DNA from: JAUZRW01 sp964549915
GTDB lineage: Bacteria > Chloroflexota > Anaerolineae > Aggregatilineales > Phototrophicaceae
Direction of reading: 5' to 3'
Length of the DNA: 64,000 nt
Assembly (NCBI GenBank): GCA_964549915.1
Contig: CAZJWX010000007.1
Span: forward strand, 53,816 to 117,815
Shown here: one piece after another, positions 1-8,777 of the stretch
How positions within the stretch are numbered: position 1 is the first letter of the stretch
How the letters are laid out: every line of letters starts with the position of its first letter
The notes under the pieces: generated by a model
The model's database searches: none
The model's input: only the letters and a program-made list of their open reading frames with translations
What the model was told of the DNA's origin: nothing
Program-made: the position numbers and the translations under genes

Positions 1-754
1 CTTGCGTATCGCGCAGGGCATCTTCCAGCCGCAGGTACAAATCGCTGTTGGAGACGTAGCCATAGACATTCTTCGACGGCATCCCGCGGTGCAAAATGCG
101 CGAGAGTCCGCTGCCTGCCAGGTAGCGCTGCGTCACCAGATACGTCGCGATGCCCTGCCGCGCGAGGTGCTGCGCCAGCCCCGGCACACCGACAATCTCT
201 TCCGGGGCGAGGCCCCAGTCCGCGAACACATTGTTGGGATGCTTGCCATTCATCGGGCGAAAGCCGAGCATGCTCCCCAGCGTGTTGAATTCTGGCAGGT
301 AGACCGTCGTCCCGGTGATGCCCGTCACCGCCGGAGCCGCCCCCGTCCAGAGAGTCGTCAGGGCGACGGCGGTCGTGCTGGGTGCGACGGAAGTCAGCGG
401 CAGCGCACCACGCCCTTCGCTGAGTTCGCCGACGATGGCGCGAATCTCGTCATCTTCCGCCGCCAGCATATTGAGATGCTTGTAGCCCAGGCCGTCCATC
501 AAGAAGAAAACCACGCGATCCACTGACCCCGCCACAGGCTCCCCACCCCAGACGGTATCATCCAGGGGAACGCTCCCCGGCAGCGGCGCACCCAGTAGCG
601 CGGCGACGCTGTGCGGCACATTGCGCAGGGACAATCCATCATAATGAGGATGAATCAACTCCTCATGCCAGGGAACCGGAATAGCAAGCAGGCGGTTGGC
701 GCGAATCGTATGTTCAAGTTCGGCAGCGGTAGACTGCATGGCGAAATCGTGCAT
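1..754 (-). CDS. Nucleotide pyrophosphatase/phosphodiesterase-like protein, alkaline phosphatase superfamily (partial, C-terminus beyond window)
   Basis: The gene reads off the left edge, leaving about 251 N-terminal residues. The start ATG at 754 follows AGGAG five bases upstream. The translation has the hallmark of type I phosphodiesterases/nucleotide pyrophosphatases: a metal-binding Asp in VVFFLMDGLG (Asp about 87), then the nucleophile segment SVAPSTTAVALTTLWTG (Ser/Thr about 126-128), preceding a Thr-Gly as usual in the family. No signal peptide is visible, so a cytoplasmic enzyme is likely. The family hydrolyses phosphodiester or pyrophosphate bonds with two zinc ions, but the substrate cannot be read from this fragment and the second half of the metal site lies outside the window. 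It is divergent from proS across a long gap. Confidence 0.75.
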   Translation of the reverse strand, partial: MHDFAMQSTAAELEHTIRANRLLAIPVPWHEELIHPHYDGLSLRNVPHSVAALLGAPLPGSVPLDDTVWGGEPVAGSVDRVVFFLMDGLGYKHLNMLAAEDDEIRAIVGELSEGRGALPLTSVAPSTTAVALTTLWTGAAPAVTGITGTTVYLPEFNTLGSMLGFRPMNGKHPNNVFADWGLAPEEIVGVPGLAQHLARQGIATYLVTQRYLAGSGLSRILHRGMPSKNVYGYVSNSDLYLRLEDALRDTQ

Positions 755-1280
755 GGTGCTCCTCATGTGTACTGATCTGGCAGGGTGTCTCTCATCTAAC
801 AAGGTGATTCTGCTGGCTGTCCTGGCCTCAAAACGGGTGGTTTTGTGTGAGAAGTGGCATGGCAAATCCACGCCCACTGGCGACAGCAGCAAACCGCACA
901 ACCTTACCGCATCAGCGGCAGATTGTCAGCGAATCTGGAAAGTGCACACGATGAGCACCTGCGGCGTCCCGCGTGGCCATGCCCATCAGGATCAGGGCTT
1001 TGTGCTGCGGTTGCTCCCCGCCAGCCAACAAGCTCCTGCTACCTACAACGAAGAGTCATGGGTTCGCCAACAGAGCCATTTCATGGATCGGCGAACCGTC
1101 ACCGCGCAGTTGGGAGGGATGCACAGCCAAAAAGTTCACAAAGGTTCTTGAAAGGCCATTCCATTCCGCGCACATTCAGCATACAATGAGGCCAGGCGTG
1201 CACCAGCGCAGCAGATCGCGGCCTGCCGTTCTGGGCGTTGCGCGGTATACTTGGCGGGCATTCAACAAGGAGCGAACCCA
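755..1280. other. Intergenic region between phosphodiesterase gene and proS
   Basis: This 526-bp divergent gap holds one copy of the ~85-bp dispersed repeat (798-880) and a probable proS -10 (TATACT, about 1250-1256) ahead of the AAGGAG ribosome binding site. Open frames here lack coding-like composition. Nothing else is supportable. Confidence 0.6.
798..880 (+). repeat. Dispersed intergenic repeat R1, copy A
   Basis: This is one of four clear ~85-bp copies (with 23901-23988, 26864-26950 and 36495-36582). Shared blocks run in the same order: AACAAGGT, then TGTCCTGGCCTCAA, then ACGGGTGGTTTTGTGTGAG, then AATCCACGCC and CTGGC. All copies are in plus orientation and in gaps. There is no transposase, and no long terminal inverted repeat is evident. 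A short stem (AAAAC/GTTTT) can form in the centre. Confidence 0.85.
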
Positions 1281-2711
1281 ATGGCGTTAACACCCCAAAG
1301 TGAAGATTTTTCCAAGTGGTATAACGAAATCGTCTACCAGGCAGACCTCGCCGCACACAGTCCGGTGCGAGGCAGCATGATTATCAAGCCGTACGGGTAC
1401 GAACTCTGGGAAGGCGTCAAAGGCGGCCTGGATCGCCGCTTCAAGGAAACGGGGCATCAAAATGCGTACTTCCCCGTCTTCATCCCGGAGAGCTTCCTGC
1501 GGCGCGAAGCGGAGCACGTCGAAGGCTTCAGCCCGGAATTGGCCGTGGTGACCATCGCAGGTGGCAAAGAACTGGAGGAGCCGCTGGTTGTGCGCCCTAC
1601 CAGCGAAACGGTCATCATGGACGCCTTCAAGAACTGGATTCAGTCATACCGCGACCTGCCCCTGCTGCTGAACCAGTGGGCGAACGTGGTGCGCTGGGAG
1701 CTGCGGACCCGCCCCTTCTTGCGCACATCCGAATTCTTGTGGCAGGAAGGCCACACCGCCCACGCCACGAAGGAAGAGGCCGAAGCGGAGACGCGGCAAA
1801 TGCTGGATGTCTATGCCGATTTCGCCATCACAGATGCGGCGATTCCGGTGATTAAGGGGCGCAAGAGCGAGCGCGAGAAATTCGCAGGCGCAGTCTACAC
1901 AACGACCATCGAGGCCATGATGCGCGACGGCAAGGCGCTGCAAAGCGGCACCTCGCACTTCCTGGGGCAGAACTTCGCCAAAGCCTTCGACATTCAATTC
2001 CTGGATAGCGACCAGGAACGCAAATACGTCTGGACGACGAGCTGGGGTTTGAGCACGCGCATGGTCGGCGCGATTGTGATGACGCACGGCGACGATATCG
2101 GGCTGCGGCTGCCCCCTGTGATCGCGCCCATTCAGGTGGTCGGCGTGCCGATCTTCAAGAAGGAAGAAGAGAAAGCCGTCGTCATGGAGACGTTGACGCG
2201 CCTGATCGCCGAACTGAAAGACGCCGGACTCCGGGTGCACCTTGACGACCGCGACCAGACCCCCGGCTTCAAGTTCAATGACTGGGAGATGCGCGGCGTG
2301 CCCATCCGCCTGGAAGTCGGCCCCAGGGATGTAGAAAAGGGCAACTGCGTGCTGGTGCGGCGCGACATCGCGGGCAAGGCGGGCAAGCACTTCGTCAGCC
2401 AGGAGAACATCGTCGCCCAGGTGCGCGATATGCTCACGGAGATTCAGGCGTCGCTCTTGCAGCAGGCGACGGACTTCCGCGACTCGAACATCGTTGATGT
2501 CGAAGATTACGATCAATTCAAGGAAGTGATCGCCAGTGGCAAGTGGGCACGCGGCTGGTGGACGGAAGACCGCGAAGCCGAGGACAAAGTGAAGGAAGAT
2601 ACTGGTGCCAGCCTGCGCTGCTATCCCTTCGATGCCGCTGACGGCACGGGCAAGAATTTCTACACAGGCGAAACCGGCGACCAGGTGGCGCTCTTCGCCA
2701 GGGCCTACTGA
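1281..2711 (+). CDS. proS: Prolyl-tRNA synthetase, archaeal/eukaryotic (type 3) form
   Basis: This protein charges tRNA-Pro with proline using ATP in the cytoplasm. It has 476 residues, the usual size for the compact type 3 enzyme that lacks the bacterial editing insertion. Class II signatures are visible: PLVVRPTSETVIMD near residue 103, motif 2 RTRPFLRTSEFLWQEGH near 143, and the C-terminal zinc-type domain region ending in the characteristic aromatic ...ALFARAY. The start ATG at 1281 is preceded by AAGGAG eight bases upstream; an in-frame upstream ATG at 1251 lies just after the probable -10 and is rejected. The gene is monocistronic. Confidence 0.95.
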   Translation: MALTPQSEDFSKWYNEIVYQADLAAHSPVRGSMIIKPYGYELWEGVKGGLDRRFKETGHQNAYFPVFIPESFLRREAEHVEGFSPELAVVTIAGGKELEEPLVVRPTSETVIMDAFKNWIQSYRDLPLLLNQWANVVRWELRTRPFLRTSEFLWQEGHTAHATKEEAEAETRQMLDVYADFAITDAAIPVIKGRKSEREKFAGAVYTTTIEAMMRDGKALQSGTSHFLGQNFAKAFDIQFLDSDQERKYVWTTSWGLSTRMVGAIVMTHGDDIGLRLPPVIAPIQVVGVPIFKKEEEKAVVMETLTRLIAELKDAGLRVHLDDRDQTPGFKFNDWEMRGVPIRLEVGPRDVEKGNCVLVRRDIAGKAGKHFVSQENIVAQVRDMLTEIQASLLQQATDFRDSNIVDVEDYDQFKEVIASGKWARGWWTEDREAEDKVKEDTGASLRCYPFDAADGTGKNFYTGETGDQVALFARAY

Positions 2712-2734
2712 GGTGGTGCGGAGCGTTCTACCCC

Positions 2735-2817
2735 CTGCCGTCCCCCCGCTGCGCAGGGGCAAACCAGGTCCCTCCCTGCGTGGTGGGGAGGGACTCAGGG
2801 AGGGGGCAACAAGGATC
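2735..2817. repeat. GC-rich hairpin between proS and the GT9 gene
   Basis: A perfect 9-bp stem GTCCCTCCC/GGGAGGGAC (2768-2776 with 2786-2794) has a 9-base loop and is preceded by a second weaker C-run/G-run hairpin. There is no U-tract, so it is not a classical terminator. Similar C-run/G-run hairpins with a GGGGGACGCAGGGAGGG-like core occur at 53154-53206 and 47628-47690, suggesting a small family. Confidence 0.5.
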
Positions 2818-2894
2818 ATCCGTCAGAGCATGATTCGTCGCCCCCCTACACCTGCATTTCGCCCCATCCCCCCATCCAACCCCAAGAGGCTCCC

Positions 2895-3935
2895 ATGCGC
2901 ATCCTCCTGATCCGACCCTGCTGCATTGGCGATGTGGTGCTGGCAACCGCCGCGCTGACCGCCCTGCGCCGCGCCTACCCGGACTCGCACATCACCTGGG
3001 GGGTGGGGGGGTGGTCGCGCCGCGCCGTAGAATACCATCCAGCGCTGGATGCCGTGCTGGATACAGGCAGCGCCGCCCTGCCCGTGAAAACCTGGGGCGG
3101 ATTCTGGCGTTTTGTGCGGCAGATGCGCGCCGGAAAGTACGACATCATCGTCTCGCTGGTGCGCTCCCCACTGATGAGCGCTGCTGTGCGGCTCAGCGGC
3201 GCGCCGATTCGCGCAGGGCTGGATAGCAACGGACGCGGTTTCGGCTATACGCACCGCGCAGCAGTCGATCCGGCGCAGCCACGCCACGAAGCGGACATCT
3301 ACCTGGATGCAGTACGCGCCCTGGGGGTGGAACCGGGCGAAGTATCCGCCAATCTTCCCGTGCTGGACGAGGCTCGCGCAACAGTACAGAACCTGCTGCG
3401 AGGGCGCGGGGTGCGTACGCCCTACCTCGTCATCAATCCGGCAGGTGGCAGCAACCCCGGCATGGTCTTCGACAGCAAACGCTGGCCTCCGGCGAATTTT
3501 GCCGCGCTGGGGGCAGCACTGGCGGCGGATCACGGCGCTCAGCTTGTGCTGGTGGCGGGGCCAGATGACGCGCCCATCGTGCAGGCCGTGCAGGAACACC
3601 TGCCAGAGCCTGCCGTGCCTTTCATCGGCGAATTGAGCTTCCCGCAGATTGGGGCATTGGCGGCAGAGAGCCTGCTTTACATCGGCAACGACACCGGGCT
3701 GACGCACCTGGCGGCGGCTTCTGGCGCGAAGACAGCCATGATTCTGGGACCGTCTGATCCTGCACGCTATGCGCCCTACACCCCGAACAGCCTGGCCCTC
3801 TGGAAGCCACACAACTTGCGTGCAGGCGGGGTCGCCTACGCGGATGCTGCCTGGGATTGGGCGCGGGATGGCGTGAATATCAATCAGGCTCTCACCGAAA
3901 TCCGACGCTTCTTTGCGGTAACGCGCGATACGTAA
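2895..3935 (+). CDS. Glycosyltransferase family 9 (heptosyltransferase-like)
   Basis: A 346-residue GT-B fold enzyme. The N-terminus MRILLIRPCCIGDVVLATAA is the family's acceptor-domain signature. The C-terminal half has NPAGGSNPG near residue 178 and the nucleotide-sugar site YIGNDTGLTHLAAASG near 262. The family transfers heptose or related sugars from NDP-sugars during assembly of cell-surface glycans at the inner face of the membrane. In a presumed monoderm or LPS-poor lineage the acceptor is unclear, so 'heptosyltransferase' should not be taken literally. The ATG at 2895 follows AAGAGG. It lies just upstream of a DUF3592 membrane gene, which has its own probable -10. Confidence 0.85.
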   Translation: MRILLIRPCCIGDVVLATAALTALRRAYPDSHITWGVGGWSRRAVEYHPALDAVLDTGSAALPVKTWGGFWRFVRQMRAGKYDIIVSLVRSPLMSAAVRLSGAPIRAGLDSNGRGFGYTHRAAVDPAQPRHEADIYLDAVRALGVEPGEVSANLPVLDEARATVQNLLRGRGVRTPYLVINPAGGSNPGMVFDSKRWPPANFAALGAALAADHGAQLVLVAGPDDAPIVQAVQEHLPEPAVPFIGELSFPQIGALAAESLLYIGNDTGLTHLAAASGAKTAMILGPSDPARYAPYTPNSLALWKPHNLRAGGVAYADAAWDWARDGVNINQALTEIRRFFAVTRDT

Positions 3936-3981
3936 TGGTATGATACAGTGGGACAAACCTGGGAATAAGAAAGTGAGGAAT

Positions 3982-4551
3982 ATGGACACGGCACGCGACA
4001 GCAAAGATATTTATATCCCGACCGAGACGATTGTCGAGGAAGCGCCGCGCAGCCTGCCCTTTGCCTATTTACGTACCTGGTTGGCGGGGCTGCTGGCCCT
4101 GCTGTTGATTCCGCTGGGTCTCGGCCTGCTCGTGACGGGGATGGTGCGCGAAGAGCGCCTTTCCGGAGATTGGGTGCGGACGCAGGCGGAAATCGTGGAG
4201 GTCGCCAACGGACGGCTGATCTATGCCTGGGAGGTCGAGGGGCAACAGCAGCAAAATTTCGTTCCCCTGCGCTGGGGAGCCGATGTACAGGGGACGCTGG
4301 ATGGTGCCACCGTTGTCACGGTTGACCTGTGCAGCATCGGCGTGCGGACGTTCCTGCCCAGCGAAACAGGCGAGACCTTCCCGGTCTGGTACAATCCGGC
4401 CAACCCGAAACAGAGCGACTGCCTGCCCGTCACGGTGGAGAGCAACAGCGTATATACGCTGCTGGGCGCAGGTGCCTTGCTGCTGGCGGGGATACTGCTG
4501 GTGCGCCTCATGCATGGCGCAGCGACCCAGGCCGCCAACCGCCGCCCCTGA
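3982..4551 (+). CDS. DUF3592-like two-TM membrane protein
   Basis: This is 189 residues with a hydrophobic segment at about 34-56 and another at about 158-178, enclosing a ~100-residue extracytoplasmic beta-rich domain. This architecture and the WVRTQAEIVEV...VWYNPANP pattern fit DUF3592. The function is unknown. A -10-like TATGAT sits at 3939-3944, so an in-frame ATG at 3940 lies upstream of the likely transcript start; the ATG at 3982 after GTGAGGAA is preferred. Confidence 0.65.
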   Translation: MDTARDSKDIYIPTETIVEEAPRSLPFAYLRTWLAGLLALLLIPLGLGLLVTGMVREERLSGDWVRTQAEIVEVANGRLIYAWEVEGQQQQNFVPLRWGADVQGTLDGATVVTVDLCSIGVRTFLPSETGETFPVWYNPANPKQSDCLPVTVESNSVYTLLGAGALLLAGILLVRLMHGAATQAANRRP

Positions 4552-4634
4552 GAAACGCTGTCGCCGCTCTTCGGAATGGCACCCGTTATCCGTGTAGAGT
4601 GTTCACACCATCAAAGGCGAAATGACAAACCGAT

Positions 4635-6002
4635 ATGAGTACCTATTCCGATAGTTACCTGGAACGCTGGGATGAACCCGTCGCGCCGACTCCGGCAGCG
4701 ATGCCGGATTCGATCCAGATCATGCTGACCTATGGCCTCTGGGGTGGCCTGATCGTGGGGTTGATCGGACAATTTGTCTTCCGTATTGTGCTGGAACGGC
4801 TGCTGGTTGCAGAACAGACTCTCAGCGAAGTGACGGCGCTGTCCCTCGTCGGTGCAGAGCAAATCTTCCTGATTGTGGGGCTGGCGATCACGGTTCGTTA
4901 CCTGGCGAACCGCTGGGAAGCGCCCACGCCACAGACTCGTGTGCTGACCGGGCTGGTGATCGGCTTCTTCTACGCCTTGTTGGTACACACCCTCTTCGTC
5001 GGTGCCCTCAGCGGCGCGACAGCCAACCGAGAGACCTTCGTCTTCCTCTACCAGGATTTCACAAATAATGAGGCTGGCTTCGCCCAGACCTGGTTGGATG
5101 GTGTCTACCGCACCATCGTGGAAGGGACGGTCATCGGTATGCTGACCATCGCCCTACAAACCTTCGCCGGGGGCATCCTGACCGGGTTGCTGCTAAGAGT
5201 GCGCCAGCCAGACGAACAGCCGCCGGAACAACCCGTGCGCCCCCCCACGCAGGACGCCTTCGCTTCCATCGTGCTGGCGGTGCTGCCGCTGCTGTTCTTC
5301 GTACTCTTCCTCATCAACAGCAACATCTACGGGCAGATGGAAGCTGCCGTGCTGGAAGTGGGTGAACAGCGCGACATCGCCCTGAACGTCGGCAACTTCT
5401 TCAACCTGCCGACCCTGCTGCCGCTGGGTGTGATTCCGCTGATGCAGGCGTTGGGCATCCTCTGGTTGCAGAGCGTACGCGCCATCAACCTGCACGCCGG
5501 GTCGCTGCGCACTTCGCAGATCATTCATGGCCTGACGATGGGCATCATCATCATTCCGCTGACCTTCAACTTCCTGCCGGAGATTCCACAGCGCATCTTC
5601 ATTCTGGCCCTGGTGGCGATTGTGGTGCTGCTGGCCTGGGCCTACGTGTTCGTCGCCCAGTTCAAACTGCGCGAGTTCAAGAATCCGCCGCCGGAAGAAG
5701 TGACGATCTGGAGCTTGCTCAATGTGCTCTTCGGCGTGGTGACGATTGGCTGGTTGATCCTGGATTTCAGCGGTTCGCGCATCTTGCTGAATTTGCAGAG
5801 CTACCCGATCTCGCTGGCGAACTATGCCTTCCGCGGCACGGTGCGCCTGGACATCGCGGGCGAATTGAGCCTGATGCTTTCGACGGCCTTCCATACGGCG
5901 GCGCTGGCGATTGCGGCGCTGCTGGTCGCAGTCTTGATCGCGGCGATTGTGCTCTTCACGCCGGTGCTGTGGTTCATCAACCGAGGACGCCGTCGTGCAT
6001 AG
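4635..6002 (+). CDS. Multi-pass membrane protein of unknown family
   Basis: The 455-residue protein has roughly ten hydrophobic segments (about 29-53, 64-88, 101-126, 158-184, 209-229, 253-280, 300-318, 320-345, 362-380 and 415-447). A proline-rich cytoplasmic-type loop (QPDEQPPEQPVRPPTQ) near residue 192 splits it into two halves, and the C-terminus is basic (NRGRRRA). I recognise no transporter or enzyme motif. The ribosome binding site before the ATG at 4635 is weak. It follows the DUF3592 gene after 83 bases and may be co-transcribed; a -10-like TAGAGT lies near 4595. Confidence 0.7.
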   Translation: MSTYSDSYLERWDEPVAPTPAAMPDSIQIMLTYGLWGGLIVGLIGQFVFRIVLERLLVAEQTLSEVTALSLVGAEQIFLIVGLAITVRYLANRWEAPTPQTRVLTGLVIGFFYALLVHTLFVGALSGATANRETFVFLYQDFTNNEAGFAQTWLDGVYRTIVEGTVIGMLTIALQTFAGGILTGLLLRVRQPDEQPPEQPVRPPTQDAFASIVLAVLPLLFFVLFLINSNIYGQMEAAVLEVGEQRDIALNVGNFFNLPTLLPLGVIPLMQALGILWLQSVRAINLHAGSLRTSQIIHGLTMGIIIIPLTFNFLPEIPQRIFILALVAIVVLLAWAYVFVAQFKLREFKNPPPEEVTIWSLLNVLFGVVTIGWLILDFSGSRILLNLQSYPISLANYAFRGTVRLDIAGELSLMLSTAFHTAALAIAALLVAVLIAAIVLFTPVLWFINRGRRRA

Positions 6003-6073
6003 CCGGACGCCTGGGGGGGACGCCATGATGGTGTCCCCTTTTCCTTTCGTCTGGGCCTCGCCAAAGGTGGATG

Positions 6074-6103
6074 TTGTCATTTGCGTCTGAACTGTATTAC
6101 AAT
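6074..6103 (+). promoter_or_regulatory. Sigma70-type promoter for the SpoIIAA-like gene
   Basis: The -35 TTGTCA (6074-6079) and -10 TACAAT (6098-6103) are separated by 18 bases. The predicted start of transcription near 6110 lies downstream of a TTG at 6106 and so favours an ATG at 6127 or 6136 as the start codon. Confidence 0.6.
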
Positions 6104-6135
6104 TATTGCCAGACCATTACGAAAAGATGCAACAT

Positions 6136-6579
6136 ATGCTTTCCCAACCCTACCAAATCCATCGCTTGAAAGACAACTTAATCTATATCACGTGGTCGCG
6201 GACGCCTGGAATCAACGAGGCACAGCAGTTCATCATGGAACTACAGCAGCTTCTGGCGGCGGAGGAGTGCGGCGCACTGTATTTCATGTCGGACTTGCGA
6301 CGCGGGCGCATCATCGACATTCGCCTGATCCAGATGCTGAGCCGCCTCTCGCAGCATGAACGATGGGCGGGCAGCGTGGCCTTCACCACCGATCCGGTCT
6401 CGCGCTCCTTCGTCAGCATCTTCCAGAATATGATCAGCGAGCACAAAGAGCGCAATGCCATGTTCGACGAGTTCGAAAAAGCCTACAGTTTCCTGGAACA
6501 ACTCGAGCCGGGGATCACCGAGGGAATCGACTGGCAAAAGGTGCTGGACGGTGACTTCACGAAGCAAGACGAGAATTAG
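6136..6579 (+). CDS. SpoIIAA/STAS-like small protein
   Basis: This is about 147 residues from the ATG at 6136 (a second ATG at 6127 is possible; a TTG at 6106 is excluded by the promoter position). An N-terminal beta-strand (NLIYITWSRTPG), alternating helices and the central segment GSVAFTTDPVSRSFVSIFQN resemble SpoIIAA-like/STAS-superfamily proteins that bind lipids or partner proteins. No phosphorylatable Ser in an anti-sigma-factor-antagonist motif is obvious. The function is unassigned. It is convergent with the GT2 gene. Confidence 0.5.
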   Translation: MLSQPYQIHRLKDNLIYITWSRTPGINEAQQFIMELQQLLAAEECGALYFMSDLRRGRIIDIRLIQMLSRLSQHERWAGSVAFTTDPVSRSFVSIFQNMISEHKERNAMFDEFEKAYSFLEQLEPGITEGIDWQKVLDGDFTKQDEN

Positions 6580-6626
6580 CCCGCCGCGCACCCTTTCCAT
6601 TCCAGCCCGGTTGCGCAGCCTGGGCT

Positions 6627-7424
6627 TCAAACCTGGGCGGGATGGGCGGATTCTTCGGTTTCGCTCTGCGGGTCTTCGGCGCGGGCACTGTCGTTGAGCG
6701 ACCGATAGCGAAGCAGAAGCTGCCAGACGCGCAGCGCCGCTTCGATGGCGACGGACGAGTCCATCTTGCTCTCACCCCGCTGGCGATCCGGGAAGTAGAT
6801 CGGCACTTCGGCGATTTTGTACCCCATCTTGTGCGCGACGTAGGTCATCTCCACCTGGAAGACATAGCCGTTGGATTGCACGCGGTCAATACCCATACCC
6901 ACCAGCGTCTCGCGCCGCCAGACTTTGTACCCCCCGGTGGCATCGCGCACAGGCAGCCCCAGGATCAGCGGCGTGTAGATGCGGTTTGCCCACCAGGAGA
7001 GCAGCTTACGATACAGCCCCCAGGATGGGTCAACGCTGCCGCCATCCGCGAAGCGCGACCCCAGCACCAGGTCGGCATGTTCCAGCTTCGCCAGCAATTC
7101 CGGCAGGTAGCTCGGCTGATGAGAAAAGTCAGCATCCATCTGCACGATGATCTCCGCTTTTTCGCGGATGGCATACTTGAAGCCCGCGAGGTAGGCTGGC
7201 CCCAACCCGGCTTTCTCCTCGCGATGCAGCACCTGCACGCGGCCATCGTATTGGCGGCACAGTTCATCCGCGATGTGCCCGGTGCCATCGGGCGAGTCAT
7301 CATCAACGACCAGAATATGCAGGTTGGGAATCTCCAGCGCGAAGAGCGCCGTCACCATATCCGGTAGATTCTCGCGTTCGTTATAGGTGGGCAGCACCAC
7401 CATCACGCGCGGCTCCGCAGCCAT
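6627..7424 (-). CDS. Glycosyltransferase family 2, dolichol/polyprenol-phosphate mannose synthase-like
   Basis: This 265-residue soluble GT-A enzyme is of the DPM1 type. VMVVLPTYNERENLPD at the N-terminus and VVDDDSPDGTG near residue 38 bind the nucleotide. MDADFSHQPSYLPELL near residue 95 holds the DxD-type metal site, and LGSRFADGG follows. There is no C-terminal membrane pair, unlike larger DPM homologues. It probably charges a polyprenyl phosphate with mannose or glucose at the cytoplasmic membrane, providing a donor for GT-C enzymes such as the GT39-like protein at 17532; that link is inference. The start ATG at 7424 follows AAGGGG eight bases upstream. Confidence 0.88.
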   Translation of the reverse strand: MAAEPRVMVVLPTYNERENLPDMVTALFALEIPNLHILVVDDDSPDGTGHIADELCRQYDGRVQVLHREEKAGLGPAYLAGFKYAIREKAEIIVQMDADFSHQPSYLPELLAKLEHADLVLGSRFADGGSVDPSWGLYRKLLSWWANRIYTPLILGLPVRDATGGYKVWRRETLVGMGIDRVQSNGYVFQVEMTYVAHKMGYKIAEVPIYFPDRQRGESKMDSSVAIEAALRVWQLLLRYRSLNDSARAEDPQSETEESAHPAQV

Positions 7425-7542
7425 ATCACATCCCCTTGAGGGTTGCAGTCCAGTTTTTCGTCATCAAAGTGGAGGAAGTCTAGCGCGGCGGGGGGATGCT
7501 GGCAATGGTGGAGGCGTGCATTGCACCTCCTGAAACGCAAGA

Positions 7543-7563
7543 GGGCGTCCGCGCTGGACGCCC
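7543..7563 (-). terminator. Rho-independent terminator after spoVS
   Basis: A perfect 8-bp stem GGGCGTCC/GGACGCCC with a 5-base loop is followed on the minus strand by TCTTGCGTTT. It lies 27 bases beyond the spoVS stop. Confidence 0.7.
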
Positions 7564-7589
7564 CCTCCTCAATAGTTCCCGCATGTCGG

Positions 7590-7937
7590 TTACGTCGACG
7601 ATGAAGGCATCGGACGTGCCTCGACATGGAAACGAACGGCGGTGCGCTCGCTCCCGTCGATATCCACCTCAGTGAAGAAAGGCATGCAGACGATATCGAC
7701 GGCATCGCGCTCAAGGTAACCACGCGCAATCGCCAAGGCTTTCACCGCCTGATTGACCGCACCAGCGCCAATAGCCTGCACTTCGGCAAAGTCAAACTGG
7801 CGGATGACTCCAGCAATCGCGCCCGCGACCGCAGTCGAACGCGAACGAGCAGAAACTTTAATCAAATCGGGGCGGTCTTCTTCATCTTTCGTGGCGATAG
7901 CGGCGTCGTAGGGTACATTGGTCAGGTCTGTCATCAT
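7590..7937 (-). CDS. spoVS: Stage V sporulation protein S (SpoVS), Alba-like
   Basis: This 115-residue protein contains the conserved SpoVS core LIKVSARSRSTAVAGAIAG...AIGAGAVNQAVKALAIARGYL and a C-terminal strand TAVRFHVEARP. The family has an Alba-like nucleic-acid-binding fold. It is needed for late spore coat stages in Bacillus but is widespread in non-sporulating Chloroflexota and Deinococcota, where its role is unknown. The first ATG (7937) has a G-rich ribosome binding site (GGGGG) six bases upstream; a second ATG follows directly. It is shorter at the N-terminus than most domains but complete, and is followed by a terminator. Confidence 0.92.
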   Translation of the reverse strand: MMTDLTNVPYDAAIATKDEEDRPDLIKVSARSRSTAVAGAIAGVIRQFDFAEVQAIGAGAVNQAVKALAIARGYLERDAVDIVCMPFFTEVDIDGSERTAVRFHVEARPMPSSST

Positions 7938-8262
7938 GGCTGGCCCCCGTCATACTAAATTGAAAGAATTGAGAAAAACTAGTTTCCCTTTCAGTGTACA
8001 CGGGAATGTGAGCGGAGTCCAATTTCTCTCATTTTTCCTTATCGCCACCCTCTACCATTACAGAGAATGACCGAATCGGAAAACGATTACCGAAAAATCT
8101 ACGCGAATTGTATAGTTTCTTGCGAAATTGGCCTGAAAAGTCGGGAAATGAAGTGGATTCGGGCAAACCTCAGTCGGGGGAAAACAGAGAATTGTCGGGG
8201 GATTGTCGCCGGGTAAAGAGGCCGCCTGCGGATGCGGAGTGTGCGGCGGCCTCAAGCTTTAC
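7938..8262. other. Intergenic region upstream of spoVS
   Basis: This 325-bp AT-richer gap must contain the spoVS promoter and holds the terminator of the DUF2892 gene at 8218-8253. No additional gene or RNA is supportable. Confidence 0.6.
8218..8253 (-). terminator. Terminator after the DUF2892 gene
   Basis: A perfect 9-bp stem GAGGCCGCC/GGCGGCCTC with an 18-base loop is followed on the minus strand by TTTACC. It starts 10 bases beyond the stop codon. Confidence 0.6.
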
Positions 8263-8475
8263 TTAATTCTCGCCGCGAAACGTGCGAATGCCAAGCACAG
8301 CCCAGATCGGGCAAAAGTTGATGGCAGCAGTGATGAGCAGGATGGCACCAATGATAATCGGGATCACCAGCCCGAGCGTGCCAGCGGTGGGTTGCAAGAA
8401 GAAGCCGAGGGCGATCAGGCCGATCCCCAGGATCACGCGGATGATGCGATCAACACTACCGATATTGCGAGTCAT
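8263..8475 (-). CDS. DUF2892 (YgaP-type transmembrane) small membrane protein
   Basis: This is 70 residues beginning MTRNIGSVDRIIRVILG, the classic DUF2892 N-terminus, followed by two hydrophobic helices (about 15-33 and 36-54) and a Cys-Pro (NFCPIW) near residue 57. The start at 8475 is fixed by GGAGG seven bases upstream; a longer frame opening at 8655 lacks such a site. The family is often fused to or near rhodanese domains; here it stands alone. The function is unknown. Confidence 0.85.
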   Translation of the reverse strand: MTRNIGSVDRIIRVILGIGLIALGFFLQPTAGTLGLVIPIIIGAILLITAAINFCPIWAVLGIRTFRGEN

Positions 8476-8777
8476 GGTCTTTCCTCCACTGAGATTGAAC
8501 TGAGCGTGAACTGCAATTGCACAGAGCATCCGGGATGCGTTTGTGCTGCTTGCTTTGCTCTTTTGATGCAACAGCGGAGAAAAGGTTACATGCAATGCGC
8601 CGCAGGGATGACGAATTTCCTGGGAAATCCATGACATTCGGCGCAGGGACAGCACGGCAGGTCATCCACCGTAGAACCAGGACAGGCTCGTATGGTGGTT
8701 TGACCCATGACCGATGCCGCGTCCCTGCATTCACCTACGTTCACAGGGAGATCAGCGGGCAAGTGCCGGAGTCGCCC
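8476..8777. other. Intergenic region between cysM and the DUF2892 gene
   Basis: This 302-bp region contains a perfect inverted repeat ATTTCC-TG-GGAAAT at 8615-8628, which could be an operator for the DUF2892 gene. A short stem TCCCTG/CAGGGA just beyond the cysM stop has no U-tract. Nothing else is supportable. Confidence 0.45.

Noticed and set aside
696..1290. Several ~100-150-residue plus-strand frames
   Set aside because: They overlap the R1 repeat and the noncoding gap, have mixed composition and no homology signal.
1644..2819. 391-residue minus-strand open frame opposite proS
   Set aside because: It is the antisense shadow of a clear synthetase gene and has no recognisable motif.
2823..4004. 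393-residue minus-strand frame opposite GT9
   Set aside because: Antisense frame of GC-rich coding DNA; the plus-strand GT9 has family motifs.
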